Shown here: positions 27,822-37,197 of the stretch, in pieces | How positions within the stretch are numbered: the stretch's first letter is position 1 | Layout: every line of letters starts with the position of its first letter | Assembly (NCBI GenBank): GCA_964517135.1 | Contig: CAZFBA010000005.1 | Location: forward strand, 62,001 to 126,000 | Direction of reading: 5' to 3' | DNA from: CAZFBA01 sp964517135 | GTDB lineage: Bacteria; Cyanobacteriota; Vampirovibrionia; JBFMGH01 | DNA: 64,000 bases | The notes under the pieces: generated by a model | What the model was told of the DNA's origin: nothing | The model's input: the letters and a program-made list of their open reading frames with translations, nothing else | Database searches by the model: none | Position numbers and translations under genes: made by a program

Positions 27822-29144
27822 ATGGTCAGAAAAGAAATCTCCAATTGGGGTAACTACCCCAAGATAGAAACCAATTATAAAAGCTTCTCATCAGAAGACG
27901 AGCTAAAAAAAATACTTTCTAAAGAGCCAGAAGCTATCGCAAGAGGGCTTGGCAGATGCTACGGCGACAGTGCCCTCTCAAAGACAACAATAAGCACATT
28001 AAATTTCAAGCGAATGCTCGCCTTCAACAAACAGGAAGGAACAATAACCTGCGAAAGTGGCGTCAGCCTTGAAGAAATAATAGATGTATTTATGCCAGAA
28101 GGCTGGTTTCTCCCTGTTACACCGGGTACAAAATACATTACAGTAGGCGGGGCAATCGCTTCAGACGTACACGGCAAAAACCATCATGTCTGTGGCTCTT
28201 TCTCAAACCACCTGATTTCAATGGATATAATGCTTGCCGATGGTACTATTATAACCTGCTCAAAAGAACAAAATGCCGATTTATTCTGGGCAACCTGCGG
28301 AGGAATGGGACTTACAGGAGTTATATTACGAGCCACATTTAAACTGCACGAGATTGAAACATCATGCATAAAACAAGAATCTCTCAAAGCAGCAAATCTC
28401 GAACAAATAATGCAACTCTTTGAAGAATCAAAAGACTATACCTATTCAGTAGCCTGGATAGACTGCCTGTCAGGAGGAAAACAACTGGGAAGAAGTATTC
28501 TCATGAGGGGCGAGCATCTGAAAAAAGATGAGTTGAACAGCTCTAAAACAATCATAGTAGACCATAACCCCCGATTGACAATACCTGTTATGTTTCCTGA
28601 CTTTGCCCTGAACCCACTGTCAGTAAGAGCATTCAACTTTTTATACTACAATAAACAACTAACAAACAGGCAGAATAACATTATTGACTACAACAAATTC
28701 TTTTATCCTCTTGATAGCATCAATGACTGGAATAAAATATATGGAAAACGTGGATTTACACAGTATCAATTTGTCATACCAAAAGAAAAAAGCTATGAAG
28801 CACTGAAAAAGATACTCTCTAAAATAAGCAAAAGCGGTTCTGCTTCTTTTCTTGCAGTGCTTAAACTCTTCGGAAAACAGGATGACCTAATAGCTTTCCC
28901 TGCTGAAGGCTACACCCTGGCACTTGACTTCCCTGTGAGTAAAAAAGTCTTTAAACTACTCGACGAGCTTGACGAAACAGTTCTGGAAAACGGTGGCCGG
29001 CTTTACCTCACAAAAGACTGTAGAATGACCGGAAAAACCTTTGAAAAAGGCTATAAAAACGCAGCTAAGTTTAAAGAAATAATCCACAAATATGATAGCA
29101 AAAGGAAATTTCAATCAGAACAGTCAAAAAGGCTAGGTATTTAA
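27822..29144 (+). CDS. dprE1: DprE1-like polyprenyl-phosphoryl-ribose 2-oxidase
   Basis: A 440-residue FAD-linked oxidase of the vanillyl-alcohol oxidase type. FAD-binding segments are ARGLGRCYGDSALS (40-53) and PVTPGTKYITVGGAIASDVHGKNHH (98-122), the last matching the HGKNHH motif of mycobacterial DprE1. With DprE2 it epimerises polyprenyl-phosphoryl-ribose to arabinose. The position equivalent to the benzothiazinone-reactive Cys387 of M. tuberculosis reads Ala367 here (EGYTLALDFPV). It is the second gene of the cluster, 33 bases after the UbiA gene and one base before dprE2. Confidence 0.88.
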   Translation: MVRKEISNWGNYPKIETNYKSFSSEDELKKILSKEPEAIARGLGRCYGDSALSKTTISTLNFKRMLAFNKQEGTITCESGVSLEEIIDVFMPEGWFLPVTPGTKYITVGGAIASDVHGKNHHVCGSFSNHLISMDIMLADGTIITCSKEQNADLFWATCGGMGLTGVILRATFKLHEIETSCIKQESLKAANLEQIMQLFEESKDYTYSVAWIDCLSGGKQLGRSILMRGEHLKKDELNSSKTIIVDHNPRLTIPVMFPDFALNPLSVRAFNFLYYNKQLTNRQNNIIDYNKFFYPLDSINDWNKIYGKRGFTQYQFVIPKEKSYEALKKILSKISKSGSASFLAVLKLFGKQDDLIAFPAEGYTLALDFPVSKKVFKLLDELDETVLENGGRLYLTKDCRMTGKTFEKGYKNAAKFKEIIHKYDSKRKFQSEQSKRLGI

Positions 29145-29145
29145 G

Positions 29146-29877
29146 ATGAAAGAAATACTCATACTCGGCGCAAGTTCAGATATTGCAAAAGCTATAGCGA
29201 ATGTATATGCAAACAATGGCTATAATATTCAACTGGCTGGCCGCAACATTGAAGAATTACAGAAAGACGCTAAAAATCTAGAACTAAGATACAGAATAAG
29301 ATCAACATCACACTATTTTGATGCCCTTGATTTCAACAACCATAAAACATTCTATGAAAAACTGAATCCAGAGCCTTACTGTGTTATCAGTGTATTTGGC
29401 TATATGCCATCACAGCAAGAAGCACAGAATAACTTTGATGAAGCCCACAAAATTATTGACACTAACTATACTGGAAATGTTTCAATACTAAATATTGTTG
29501 CTAATAGCTTTGAAAAAAGAGAATCAGGCATAATTATCGGTATTAGTTCCTGTGCTGGAGATCGTGGACGAAAAAGCAACTATATATATGGTAGTTCTAA
29601 AGGAGCTTTTGCTCTATACCTATCAGGTTTAAGACATAGATTACAAGAATCAAACGTTCAAGTAATAACCGTAAAGCCTGGTTTTGTGGCCACAAAGATG
29701 ACAGAGTCGCTGGATCTACCAGAAAAACTAACCGCTAGCCCTGATGAAGTTGCAAAAGACATTTATAACGCACAAATCAAGAAAAAAGATATCATATACA
29801 CTAAATGGTTCTGGTGGGGAATAATGTTTATCATTAAAAATATACCGGAAATAGTGTTTAAACGGACAAATTTATAA
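29146..29877 (+). CDS. dprE2: DprE2-like short-chain dehydrogenase
   Basis: A 243-residue SDR oxidoreductase expected to reduce the 2-keto intermediate made by DprE1 to polyprenyl-phosphoryl-arabinose using NAD(P)H. The cofactor motif is ILGASSDIAKAIA (residues 5-17) and the catalytic Ser, Tyr and Lys are in GISSCAGDRGRKSNYIYGSSKGAF. The variant ASSDIA glycine motif is typical of DprE2. The function is assigned mainly from its position one base after dprE1, since SDR proteins are diverse. The C-terminus has a hydrophobic patch (WFWWGIMFIIKNI) that may touch the membrane. Confidence 0.86.
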   Translation: MKEILILGASSDIAKAIANVYANNGYNIQLAGRNIEELQKDAKNLELRYRIRSTSHYFDALDFNNHKTFYEKLNPEPYCVISVFGYMPSQQEAQNNFDEAHKIIDTNYTGNVSILNIVANSFEKRESGIIIGISSCAGDRGRKSNYIYGSSKGAFALYLSGLRHRLQESNVQVITVKPGFVATKMTESLDLPEKLTASPDEVAKDIYNAQIKKKDIIYTKWFWWGIMFIIKNIPEIVFKRTNL

Positions 29878-29915
29878 GCTAATTCTAATCACATAAAGAC
29901 TTTTAAATTAAGTTT

Positions 29916-32900
29916 ATGGAAAAAACACTAACATATAAAACATGGCAGAAAATTGAAAAACATAAATATGTGATAATGTGCATACTCATTATTATTCTGG
30001 CTGCTGTTCTTAGATATTCAGGGTATAACTGGGATGGTCTTTATAATATACACCCTGACGAAAGAGCTATAGGTTTTGCAGGAGACAGAATTGATTTCCT
30101 CAAGCTTAAACTGGATCCAGAATTCTATGCATATGGTTCTCTACCAATATACTTAACAAAAATTATCAGCAATTTTCTAACACTATTTGACAACATCTGG
30201 CAAGATTTCAGCTATTACATACTAATAGGCCGACTTATATCCGCCACAGCAGGGACATTAAGTGTATTTATAGTCTTTCTAATAGGCAAAAAATTATACG
30301 ACACAAAAACAGGGCTTCTAGCCAGCTTATTTCTCGCATTAACTGTTTCACACATACAAGATAGCCATTTTGCAACTGTAGACATTTTGCTATCCTTCTT
30401 TATAATACTATCAATTTATCTGATGATAGATATATACAACGGAAAAGCTACGTATAGAAACTATCTTGCTGTATCTATCTCAATTGGACTGGCACTGGCT
30501 GTCAAGATAAGTGCATCACCCTTGCTTGTTGTCTTTTTTTTCTGCCATGGTATTAACCTTTACAGAAACAATGAACATTACAACTATAAAAAATGGCTTT
30601 CTTTCGGCCTTTACGTACTGTTAATAATCGCTGTTAACTTCTTAGCACAACCTTACGCCTATATACACTTTAATCAATTTTTAGAGAGAGTACACTCAGA
30701 ATTAAGAATCGCTAAAACAGGCGATATTTGCTATGATCAACAATACATACACACTCCATTTCTAATCTATCATTTAAAAGAACTTATTTATAGAAGTATG
30801 GGGCCACCTCTGGGTATATTAGCAGTAATCAGCTTTGCTTTAAGTATAATATTTTCAATAAAAAACCCGAAAGAATCCCGGCATATATTACTATTAATGT
30901 GGGCTCTTCCATATTTTATTACAATAAACACATACACTGTAAAGTATATTAGATATATGGAGCCACTTTTTCCTATCTTATGCCTGTTCTCTGCATATTA
31001 TCTTATAAAACTAATACGATATTTAAGCACCAGCAGGGCTAAAAAGATACTTGCTGGCAGCATATGCTTCATTGTTATTGGATATACACTGTTCTATTCC
31101 CTGGCATTTTTTAGCATTTATATGCGACCACACACATTTATCGTTGGCTCAAAATGGGTCTACAACAATATTCCAGAAGGAAAAACAATTCTTAGCCAGC
31201 ACTGGGACGAGGGTTTTCCACTTCATATCAAAGGTAAAAGCCCTCAAAGCTATACTATAATAGAACTAGAACTTTATGAGCACTTTGGCAGCAAGACAGA
31301 AGATAGAAAAAAATCAGAATATCTGGCAAAAAACCTAAAAAAAGGTGACTATATAATCCTTCAAACCAGGCGACTATACGGAGCTGTTTCTAACGTAAAA
31401 GAAAAATACCCCATAACAACAAAGTATTTTGACCTTTTATTTACGAATAGACTTGGATTCAAGTTAATAAAAGAGTTTAACTCATATCCAACTCTACTGG
31501 GTATAACCATTAATGATGATCTATCAGATGAATCATTCTCTGTTTATGACCATCCAAAGATATTAATATTCAAAAAAACACAACAATTCAGTGAAGAAGA
31601 ATACATTGAAATGCTTGAAGACTATAATAAGTACACTTTAAGCAAAGAAGACATGCTTTCAATACACAAAGAAGAAGCTTTCAAGCTTCCAGAATATACC
31701 ATAACAGACGAGCTCATCATTATTTGCTTCTGGCTAATCTTACTGGAAGCATTTGGCCTGATTGGATTCTGTCTTACATACTATTTGATAAAGAAAAGCA
31801 ATGGTGCTATTATCTTTTACTCTCACATTACAGGCATATTGCTTTTCTGTTACATAATATGGATACTTAACAACCTTAAAATCATTAATTACACGAGTAT
31901 ATACATAATTGCATTCTTTATATTAGCTTTAATAGCAAGCATAGCATATATCTATAACAGGCTATACGCTTTTAAAGAAATATTAATAACCAATCTCGAC
32001 ACAATTGTTCTTTCAAAATTAATGTTTGCAGGTTGTTTTGTTACTTTTTTAATTATAAGAGCTCAATCTCCAGAAATATTCTGGGGAGAAAAACCAATGG
32101 ATTTTGGCATCTTAAACAACCTGGTACTGATTAATAATTTACCCCCAGAGGAAATATGGTATGCAGGTAACCCTTTAAACTACTATTACTTTGGACAATT
32201 CATATATGCAACACTAACTAAACTTTCTATGATACCTTCTTACTTTACATATAATCTATCATTAGCCACAATTGGAGCATTAGGATTTACATGTACAGCA
32301 GGAATAGTTTACTTATTTACGAAAAACCACTTATGGGGATTGTTAGCTGGTATTACTACAATGTTTGCAGGTAACCTTTCTGGTATACGAGAGTTAATAT
32401 ATGGAAACGAACCTATTAACTTCCATTTCTTCTGGGCAACAAGCAGAGTTATACCAAAAACAATAAATGAATATCCTCTCTGGGGAATCATTTTTGGAGA
32501 TCTACATGCTCATTTAATTGCCCTGCCACTATACTTACTGGTCATGTTCCTTGGGATTTTCATAGCAAAGCTTTATATAGAAAAAGAAAAGTTACCCATC
32601 TCTTTACTATTCGCCCTTAGTTTAAGCATTGGAACAGTCTCAGTCACAAACTCATGGGACTATCCTGGTCTTTGCATCTTATTATTCGTCATAACAACTG
32701 TTGCCCTGCACCTGAAAATAACAAGCAATAATGAAAAGCTTACCAATACATTAAATACCACAAAATATATTCTATTAAATGCTTTTAAATACTATGGAAC
32801 ACTCATTGCAATTGTTGCATCAAGCTTCCTCTGGTTTCTACCATACTGGCTAACCAGCAAAAGTGCATCAGTACTAAGATTTGGCATAATCAATGATGAC

Positions 32901-33941
32901 GAATTTATACGAATTAACGACTATTTAACCCTGTGGGGACTTTTCTTATTCATCATAACAAGCTATTTCATTTATGAAATATATCGACATACCAACACAT
33001 ATGTATTTAAAAATAATATAAAAACATCCCTCTTTATCATATCCACAATTGGGCTTTCTGCAATTATAATCCACTATACAAGTATCTATTCAGATTTTGG
33101 GACAACAGCTCTTACAGCAATTCTTTTCTTTACAGGATTATCAGCCTATTTTATAGCAACAACTCCAGTAAGAAAGATTTTTATATCACTTGCAACCCTG
33201 GGCATTCTTATTACACTTCTAACAAACATCTTTTTTATGATTGATCATATGAATACTATTTTTAAATTCTTCCTTGAATGCTGGTATCTCTTTACTATTA
33301 GCTCAGTATACCTGCTTTACTGCATTGTTACAGATCAATCAAAACACTTTAAATCAAAACAAAAACTAAAAACAAAGGTTTTATTAGGCACATGGATAAT
33401 AACACTAGTTATTCTTATTTTACTGTCAGCCTTTACCAGCATTACTGCTATTGCTGGTTTCACGAAAAGCAAGCATGTCAGAGATTACAAACCTGTAAAT
33501 ACAATCAATGGGATTAAATATCTTAAGTATCAAAACCCAAATGAATACCAGGCAATAATCTGGATCAGAAAAAACCTTAAAGAAAGAGCAATAATGCTGG
33601 AAGCCCAGCTACAGGAAAACAGCGCATACAACAATTATGGAAGAATTGTCATGAACACGGGCATACCAGCACTGGTAGGCTGGGAACACCACCTAAAACA
33701 ACGAGCTATTAAGCCAGATGACATAGAAAAAAGATATAATGACGTCGTAACCATATACAAAACAAAGGATATAAACAAAGCATATTCTCTTCTTAACAAA
33801 TATAAAGTTGATTACATCTACGCAGGCTGGCTGGAAGTAGAAGAATTTGGAACAGCCGGTCTCAAAAAATTTGAAAGAGCAAAAGATAAGTTTGAATTAA
33901 TTTACTCAAACCCTCGAGTTAAAATATACAAGGTATTATAA
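29916..33941 (+). CDS. giant GT-C glycosyltransferase fused to DUF2298 membrane domain
   Basis: A 1341-residue polytopic membrane protein with more than twenty hydrophobic helices in two halves. The N-terminal half (about 20-530) looks like an ArnT/PMT-type GT-C enzyme: the first periplasmic loop has NIHPDERAIGFAGDRI (about 44-59) with the usual Asp-Glu, and a loop with DSHFATVDILLSFF. The C-terminal half (about 640-1335) matches DUF2298 (Chlor_Arch_YYY): FWGEKPMDFGILN, NPLNYYYFGQF (near 752) and IIFGDLHAHLIALPLYL (near 860). Placed directly after the arabinose-lipid genes, it is the best candidate to consume polyprenyl-phosphoryl-arabinose. That role is inferred, and DUF2298 has no established reaction. 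Confidence 0.8.
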   Translation: MEKTLTYKTWQKIEKHKYVIMCILIIILAAVLRYSGYNWDGLYNIHPDERAIGFAGDRIDFLKLKLDPEFYAYGSLPIYLTKIISNFLTLFDNIWQDFSYYILIGRLISATAGTLSVFIVFLIGKKLYDTKTGLLASLFLALTVSHIQDSHFATVDILLSFFIILSIYLMIDIYNGKATYRNYLAVSISIGLALAVKISASPLLVVFFFCHGINLYRNNEHYNYKKWLSFGLYVLLIIAVNFLAQPYAYIHFNQFLERVHSELRIAKTGDICYDQQYIHTPFLIYHLKELIYRSMGPPLGILAVISFALSIIFSIKNPKESRHILLLMWALPYFITINTYTVKYIRYMEPLFPILCLFSAYYLIKLIRYLSTSRAKKILAGSICFIVIGYTLFYSLAFFSIYMRPHTFIVGSKWVYNNIPEGKTILSQHWDEGFPLHIKGKSPQSYTIIELELYEHFGSKTEDRKKSEYLAKNLKKGDYIILQTRRLYGAVSNVKEKYPITTKYFDLLFTNRLGFKLIKEFNSYPTLLGITINDDLSDESFSVYDHPKILIFKKTQQFSEEEYIEMLEDYNKYTLSKEDMLSIHKEEAFKLPEYTITDELIIICFWLILLEAFGLIGFCLTYYLIKKSNGAIIFYSHITGILLFCYIIWILNNLKIINYTSIYIIAFFILALIASIAYIYNRLYAFKEILITNLDTIVLSKLMFAGCFVTFLIIRAQSPEIFWGEKPMDFGILNNLVLINNLPPEEIWYAGNPLNYYYFGQFIYATLTKLSMIPSYFTYNLSLATIGALGFTCTAGIVYLFTKNHLWGLLAGITTMFAGNLSGIRELIYGNEPINFHFFWATSRVIPKTINEYPLWGIIFGDLHAHLIALPLYLLVMFLGIFIAKLYIEKEKLPISLLFALSLSIGTVSVTNSWDYPGLCILLFVITTVALHLKITSNNEKLTNTLNTTKYILLNAFKYYGTLIAIVASSFLWFLPYWLTSKSASVLRFGIINDDEFIRINDYLTLWGLFLFIITSYFIYEIYRHTNTYVFKNNIKTSLFIISTIGLSAIIIHYTSIYSDFGTTALTAILFFTGLSAYFIATTPVRKIFISLATLGILITLLTNIFFMIDHMNTIFKFFLECWYLFTISSVYLLYCIVTDQSKHFKSKQKLKTKVLLGTWIITLVILILLSAFTSITAIAGFTKSKHVRDYKPVNTINGIKYLKYQNPNEYQAIIWIRKNLKERAIMLEAQLQENSAYNNYGRIVMNTGIPALVGWEHHLKQRAIKPDDIEKRYNDVVTIYKTKDINKAYSLLNKYKVDYIYAGWLEVEEFGTAGLKKFERAKDKFELIYSNPRVKIYKVL

Positions 33942-33960
33942 GATTTAAAACAGCAGAAAT

Positions 33961-36390
33961 TTATATATCAAGGTTCTTCACATATGTTGCATTCTTCTCT
34001 ATAAACTCTCTTCTGGGCTCAACCCGTTCACCCATAAGTATATCAAAGAGATTATCACAAAGTGCAGCATCTTCAATATCAACTTTTTTAAGGGTTCTGT
34101 TGCTTGGGTCCATTGTCGTTTCCCAGAGTTGCTGTGGCATCATTTCTCCAAGCCCCTTGAACCTCTGAATTGCTGCTCCTTTTTGGCCTCTTTCATATAT
34201 TAACTGGTTTAAGTGTTCATAGGCAGTGATTATATGCTCCTGCTTGTTATCAAAAACCATTATTATAGGCCTTGTTTCATAGATTATAAAGTCTTTTACT
34301 TTGCTGTAAGAAGCTCTTACCCTTTCGTATTCATTTGTTTTAAGTAGAGCAGAATTAATATGCTGAACTTCATTTTCTCCTGAGCCATTTATAATGCTCA
34401 AATTGTTTTTATTTGACTCTGAATCCAGCTGGGTTTCAAGCTTATAACCAAACTCATATTTATCTATATACGCTTCAAGCCTTTCTTTTAAAGCCTGAAG
34501 TGTTTCCATAGACTCAAAATCTTCAACAACAGCTTTGTTTTCAATCAATGCAATAATCATTTCCTTAGGGAAGTGGCCAATTGTTGGATTATGAAAACTA
34601 TTATAGAAAGAAGTCAGACTTTTTAATGTATTAACAAGTTCTTCATCTTTACAGGAGATAGTTTTTTCACCATTAAAAAGAGTAACACCCCTGGTACCTC
34701 TTTCTATTAACATTTTTTCAAGTGCTCTATCGTCATATAGATAAGTAGATTGCTTTCCGACTGTTACTTTATAGAGTGGGGGCTGGGCAACATACACATA
34801 ACCACTCTCTATTAAGGGCCTGGCATAACGATAGAAAAAAGTTAATAAGAGAGTTCTTATGTGTGCTCCATCAACATCAGCATCTGTCATGATAATAATG
34901 CGGTGATAACGCAACTTATCCATTTCAAATGCTTCATGATCTCTGCTGATTGTAATACCTAGGGCTTGAATAAGAGCTTGAATTTCATTATTATTATATA
35001 TCTTATCTACCCTGGCTCTTTCGCAGTTTAATATTTTGCCCCTTAAAGGCAAAATAGCCTGAAACATTCTATTTCTACCCTGCTTAGCACTTCCTCCAGC
35101 AGAATCACCCTCTACTATATATATTTCACACTTGTCCGGTTCTCTATTAGAGCAGTCTGCAAGCTTTCCGGGAAGGGCAGAGTTTTCAAGAGCAGATTTT
35201 CTTCTTGTAAGCTCTCTAGCTTTTCTCGCTGCCTCTCTTGCTCTAAAAGCCTGTATAGCCTTAGAGATTATGTTTTTAGAGTCTTTCGGATTAAGTTCAA
35301 GCCAGTCATTCAACTTATCTGTAACAATACCCTGAACAATACCCTGAACTTCACTATTGCCAAGCTTTTCTTTTGTTTGACCCTCAAATTGAGGCTCTGG
35401 TACCTTGACACTTATAATAGCAGTAATACCTTCTCTTACGTCATCACCGGTTAAATTATCATCATTTTCTTTTAAAAGGTTGTTTTTGCGGGCATATTCA
35501 TTAATAACCCTGGTCAAAGCATTTCTAAAACCAGTAAGATGAGTACCACCATGGTGTGTATTTATGTTATTAGCAAAGCTCAGAATATTTTCATTAAAGG
35601 TATCAGTGTACTGTATAGCAACTTCAACCGTCACTCCATCTTTAAAATCTTCCATATAACAAGCTGTTGACTGAATAGAAGTTTTATTTTTATTCAAAAA
35701 CTCAACATAGCTGGCAATACCACCTTCAAAATAAAAGAGTTCTTCTGTCTCATCGTTCTTATTTATAAATACAATCTTTAAACCTTTGTTTAAGAATGCC
35801 ATTTCCCTGAGACGATTACTAATAATATCAGCATCCACAATAGTTGTTTCTTTAAAAACCTCTGGATCAGGCCAGAAAGTTGACTTTGTGCCCGTATTCT
35901 GTGTTTCTTTAACCTTTGTAACAGGTGATGTTGGCTCTCCTCTCAAATATGTTTGTCTGTGTACCCAGCCTTCTCTGGAAACATCTACAACAAATTTTTC
36001 CGAAAGAGCGTTTACTACTGAAGCTCCTACACCGTGCAGGCCCCCAGAAACTTTATAGCCTCCATCTCCAAATTTACCACCAGCATGCAAAACCGTATGT
36101 ACAATCTCGAGAGCAGATTTGCCGGTATCTTCTTTTATTCCAACAGGGATACCCCTGCCATTGTCTTCAACTGTTATGCTATTATCCAGGTTTATGATGA
36201 CTTTAACTTCTGTACAATAGCCTGCAAGGGCTTCATCGATAGAATTATCAACTATTTCATATATTAAATGATGCAAACCTTTAGGGCCTGTAGACCCTAT
36301 ATACATACCCGGTCGCAATCTTACAGCTTCTAATCCTTCTAATACTCGTATATTATTAGCATCATAAGTCATCGTTGTATTATCTGCCAT
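33961..36390 (-). CDS. gyrB: DNA gyrase subunit B
   Basis: An 809-residue ATPase subunit of gyrase. The GHKL ATP site is clear (EIVDNSIDEALAG, VEDNGRGIPVG, GGLHGVGASVVNALS), then the transducer, then Toprim with EGDSAGGSAKQGRNR (about 427) and DADVDGAHIRTLLLTFF (about 500). Between about 545 and 735 there is an insertion of roughly 170 residues before the QRFKGLGEMMPQQLWETTM tail; many Gram-negative GyrB proteins carry one and the roughly 640-residue Gram-positive form lacks it. ParE is excluded by length and insertion. GAGG lies about ten bases before the ATG. It is leftmost in the run of replication genes leading away from the inferred origin. Confidence 0.97.
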   Translation of the reverse strand: MADNTTMTYDANNIRVLEGLEAVRLRPGMYIGSTGPKGLHHLIYEIVDNSIDEALAGYCTEVKVIINLDNSITVEDNGRGIPVGIKEDTGKSALEIVHTVLHAGGKFGDGGYKVSGGLHGVGASVVNALSEKFVVDVSREGWVHRQTYLRGEPTSPVTKVKETQNTGTKSTFWPDPEVFKETTIVDADIISNRLREMAFLNKGLKIVFINKNDETEELFYFEGGIASYVEFLNKNKTSIQSTACYMEDFKDGVTVEVAIQYTDTFNENILSFANNINTHHGGTHLTGFRNALTRVINEYARKNNLLKENDDNLTGDDVREGITAIISVKVPEPQFEGQTKEKLGNSEVQGIVQGIVTDKLNDWLELNPKDSKNIISKAIQAFRAREAARKARELTRRKSALENSALPGKLADCSNREPDKCEIYIVEGDSAGGSAKQGRNRMFQAILPLRGKILNCERARVDKIYNNNEIQALIQALGITISRDHEAFEMDKLRYHRIIIMTDADVDGAHIRTLLLTFFYRYARPLIESGYVYVAQPPLYKVTVGKQSTYLYDDRALEKMLIERGTRGVTLFNGEKTISCKDEELVNTLKSLTSFYNSFHNPTIGHFPKEMIIALIENKAVVEDFESMETLQALKERLEAYIDKYEFGYKLETQLDSESNKNNLSIINGSGENEVQHINSALLKTNEYERVRASYSKVKDFIIYETRPIIMVFDNKQEHIITAYEHLNQLIYERGQKGAAIQRFKGLGEMMPQQLWETTMDPSNRTLKKVDIEDAALCDNLFDILMGERVEPRREFIEKNATYVKNLDI

Positions 36391-37197
36391 TACTCTTCTG
36401 CCTCTTTTTAGCCGTCAAACCTCTTTTTAAGGTCCTTTTTCTGATAACCGGTAGTGTCTATTATAAATTAACACCATGTTTTAAGAGATTCTAATTACTA
36501 CAAAAACCCTGTATTTTAAGCTATTTTCAATCTTTATTTTATAATATCAAATAAAGATCTAAAGTAAACAAAAAAATGATCAAAATACTTTTGCTATAAG
36601 AAACTATCAACAAAATATTATTTGGCTATCTGTTATAGAGTAAGATTTTCAATAATAATTATCATACGAACAGCCTGTTATATAGTGATTAATTTTCAGA
36701 AAAACTGGCCAAATGTTAGTTTTCAAGTATACTTAAAGTAAAATTTTTTCTAAAAAGCACTTAAACCTTGTTCATATTACTTTGCAAAACTAAATATTAA
36801 TTCTGCTAAAAGACTCTAATATATTATGCAACAATCTAAAATGGGTATTTACAAGCTTTTTAAAAGAAAAAACAACTTTAAAGCTGTTAATACTTTAAGA
36901 AAGGGAAATAACTACAACAAAAAGCAAAAACAATCATGATTTTAAAAGAAAAAACAACTTTAAAGCTGTTAATACTTTAAGAAAGGGAAATAACTACAAC
37001 AAAAAGCAAAAACAATCATGATTTTAAAAGAAAAAAGGTCTGCAAAGGCAAAAAGTCTGGTTCATTTAAGGCTGAGCGATCCATAAATCATCTTAAGAGA
37101 TTATCGCCATAATTTTACACATCAGTAACACAACTCTTCAAAAAACACCTTTAAAAGCCTGTTGGGCAAATTTTCAAATCATGTATAAAATTTTAAC
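36391..37197. other. 807-base gene-poor region between gyrB and dciA
   Basis: AT-rich sequence with no conserved gene visible. It contains the 82-bp tandem repeat at 36.9 kb and a 37-codon basic open frame (36826-36939, starting MQQSKMGIYKLFKRK) whose coding status is doubtful. The gyrB promoter should be in the left part. Confidence 0.5.
36857..37036. repeat. 82-bp tandem repeat, about 2.2 copies
   Basis: The unit beginning TTTTAAAAGAAAAAACAAC recurs exactly 82 bases apart: anchor positions 36862, 36944 and 37026. The first two copies appear identical and the third stops after about 14 bases. 82 is not a multiple of three, so the array is unlikely to encode a repeated peptide in one frame. 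The sequences on either side join into one basic open frame if the array is removed. Confidence 0.9.
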
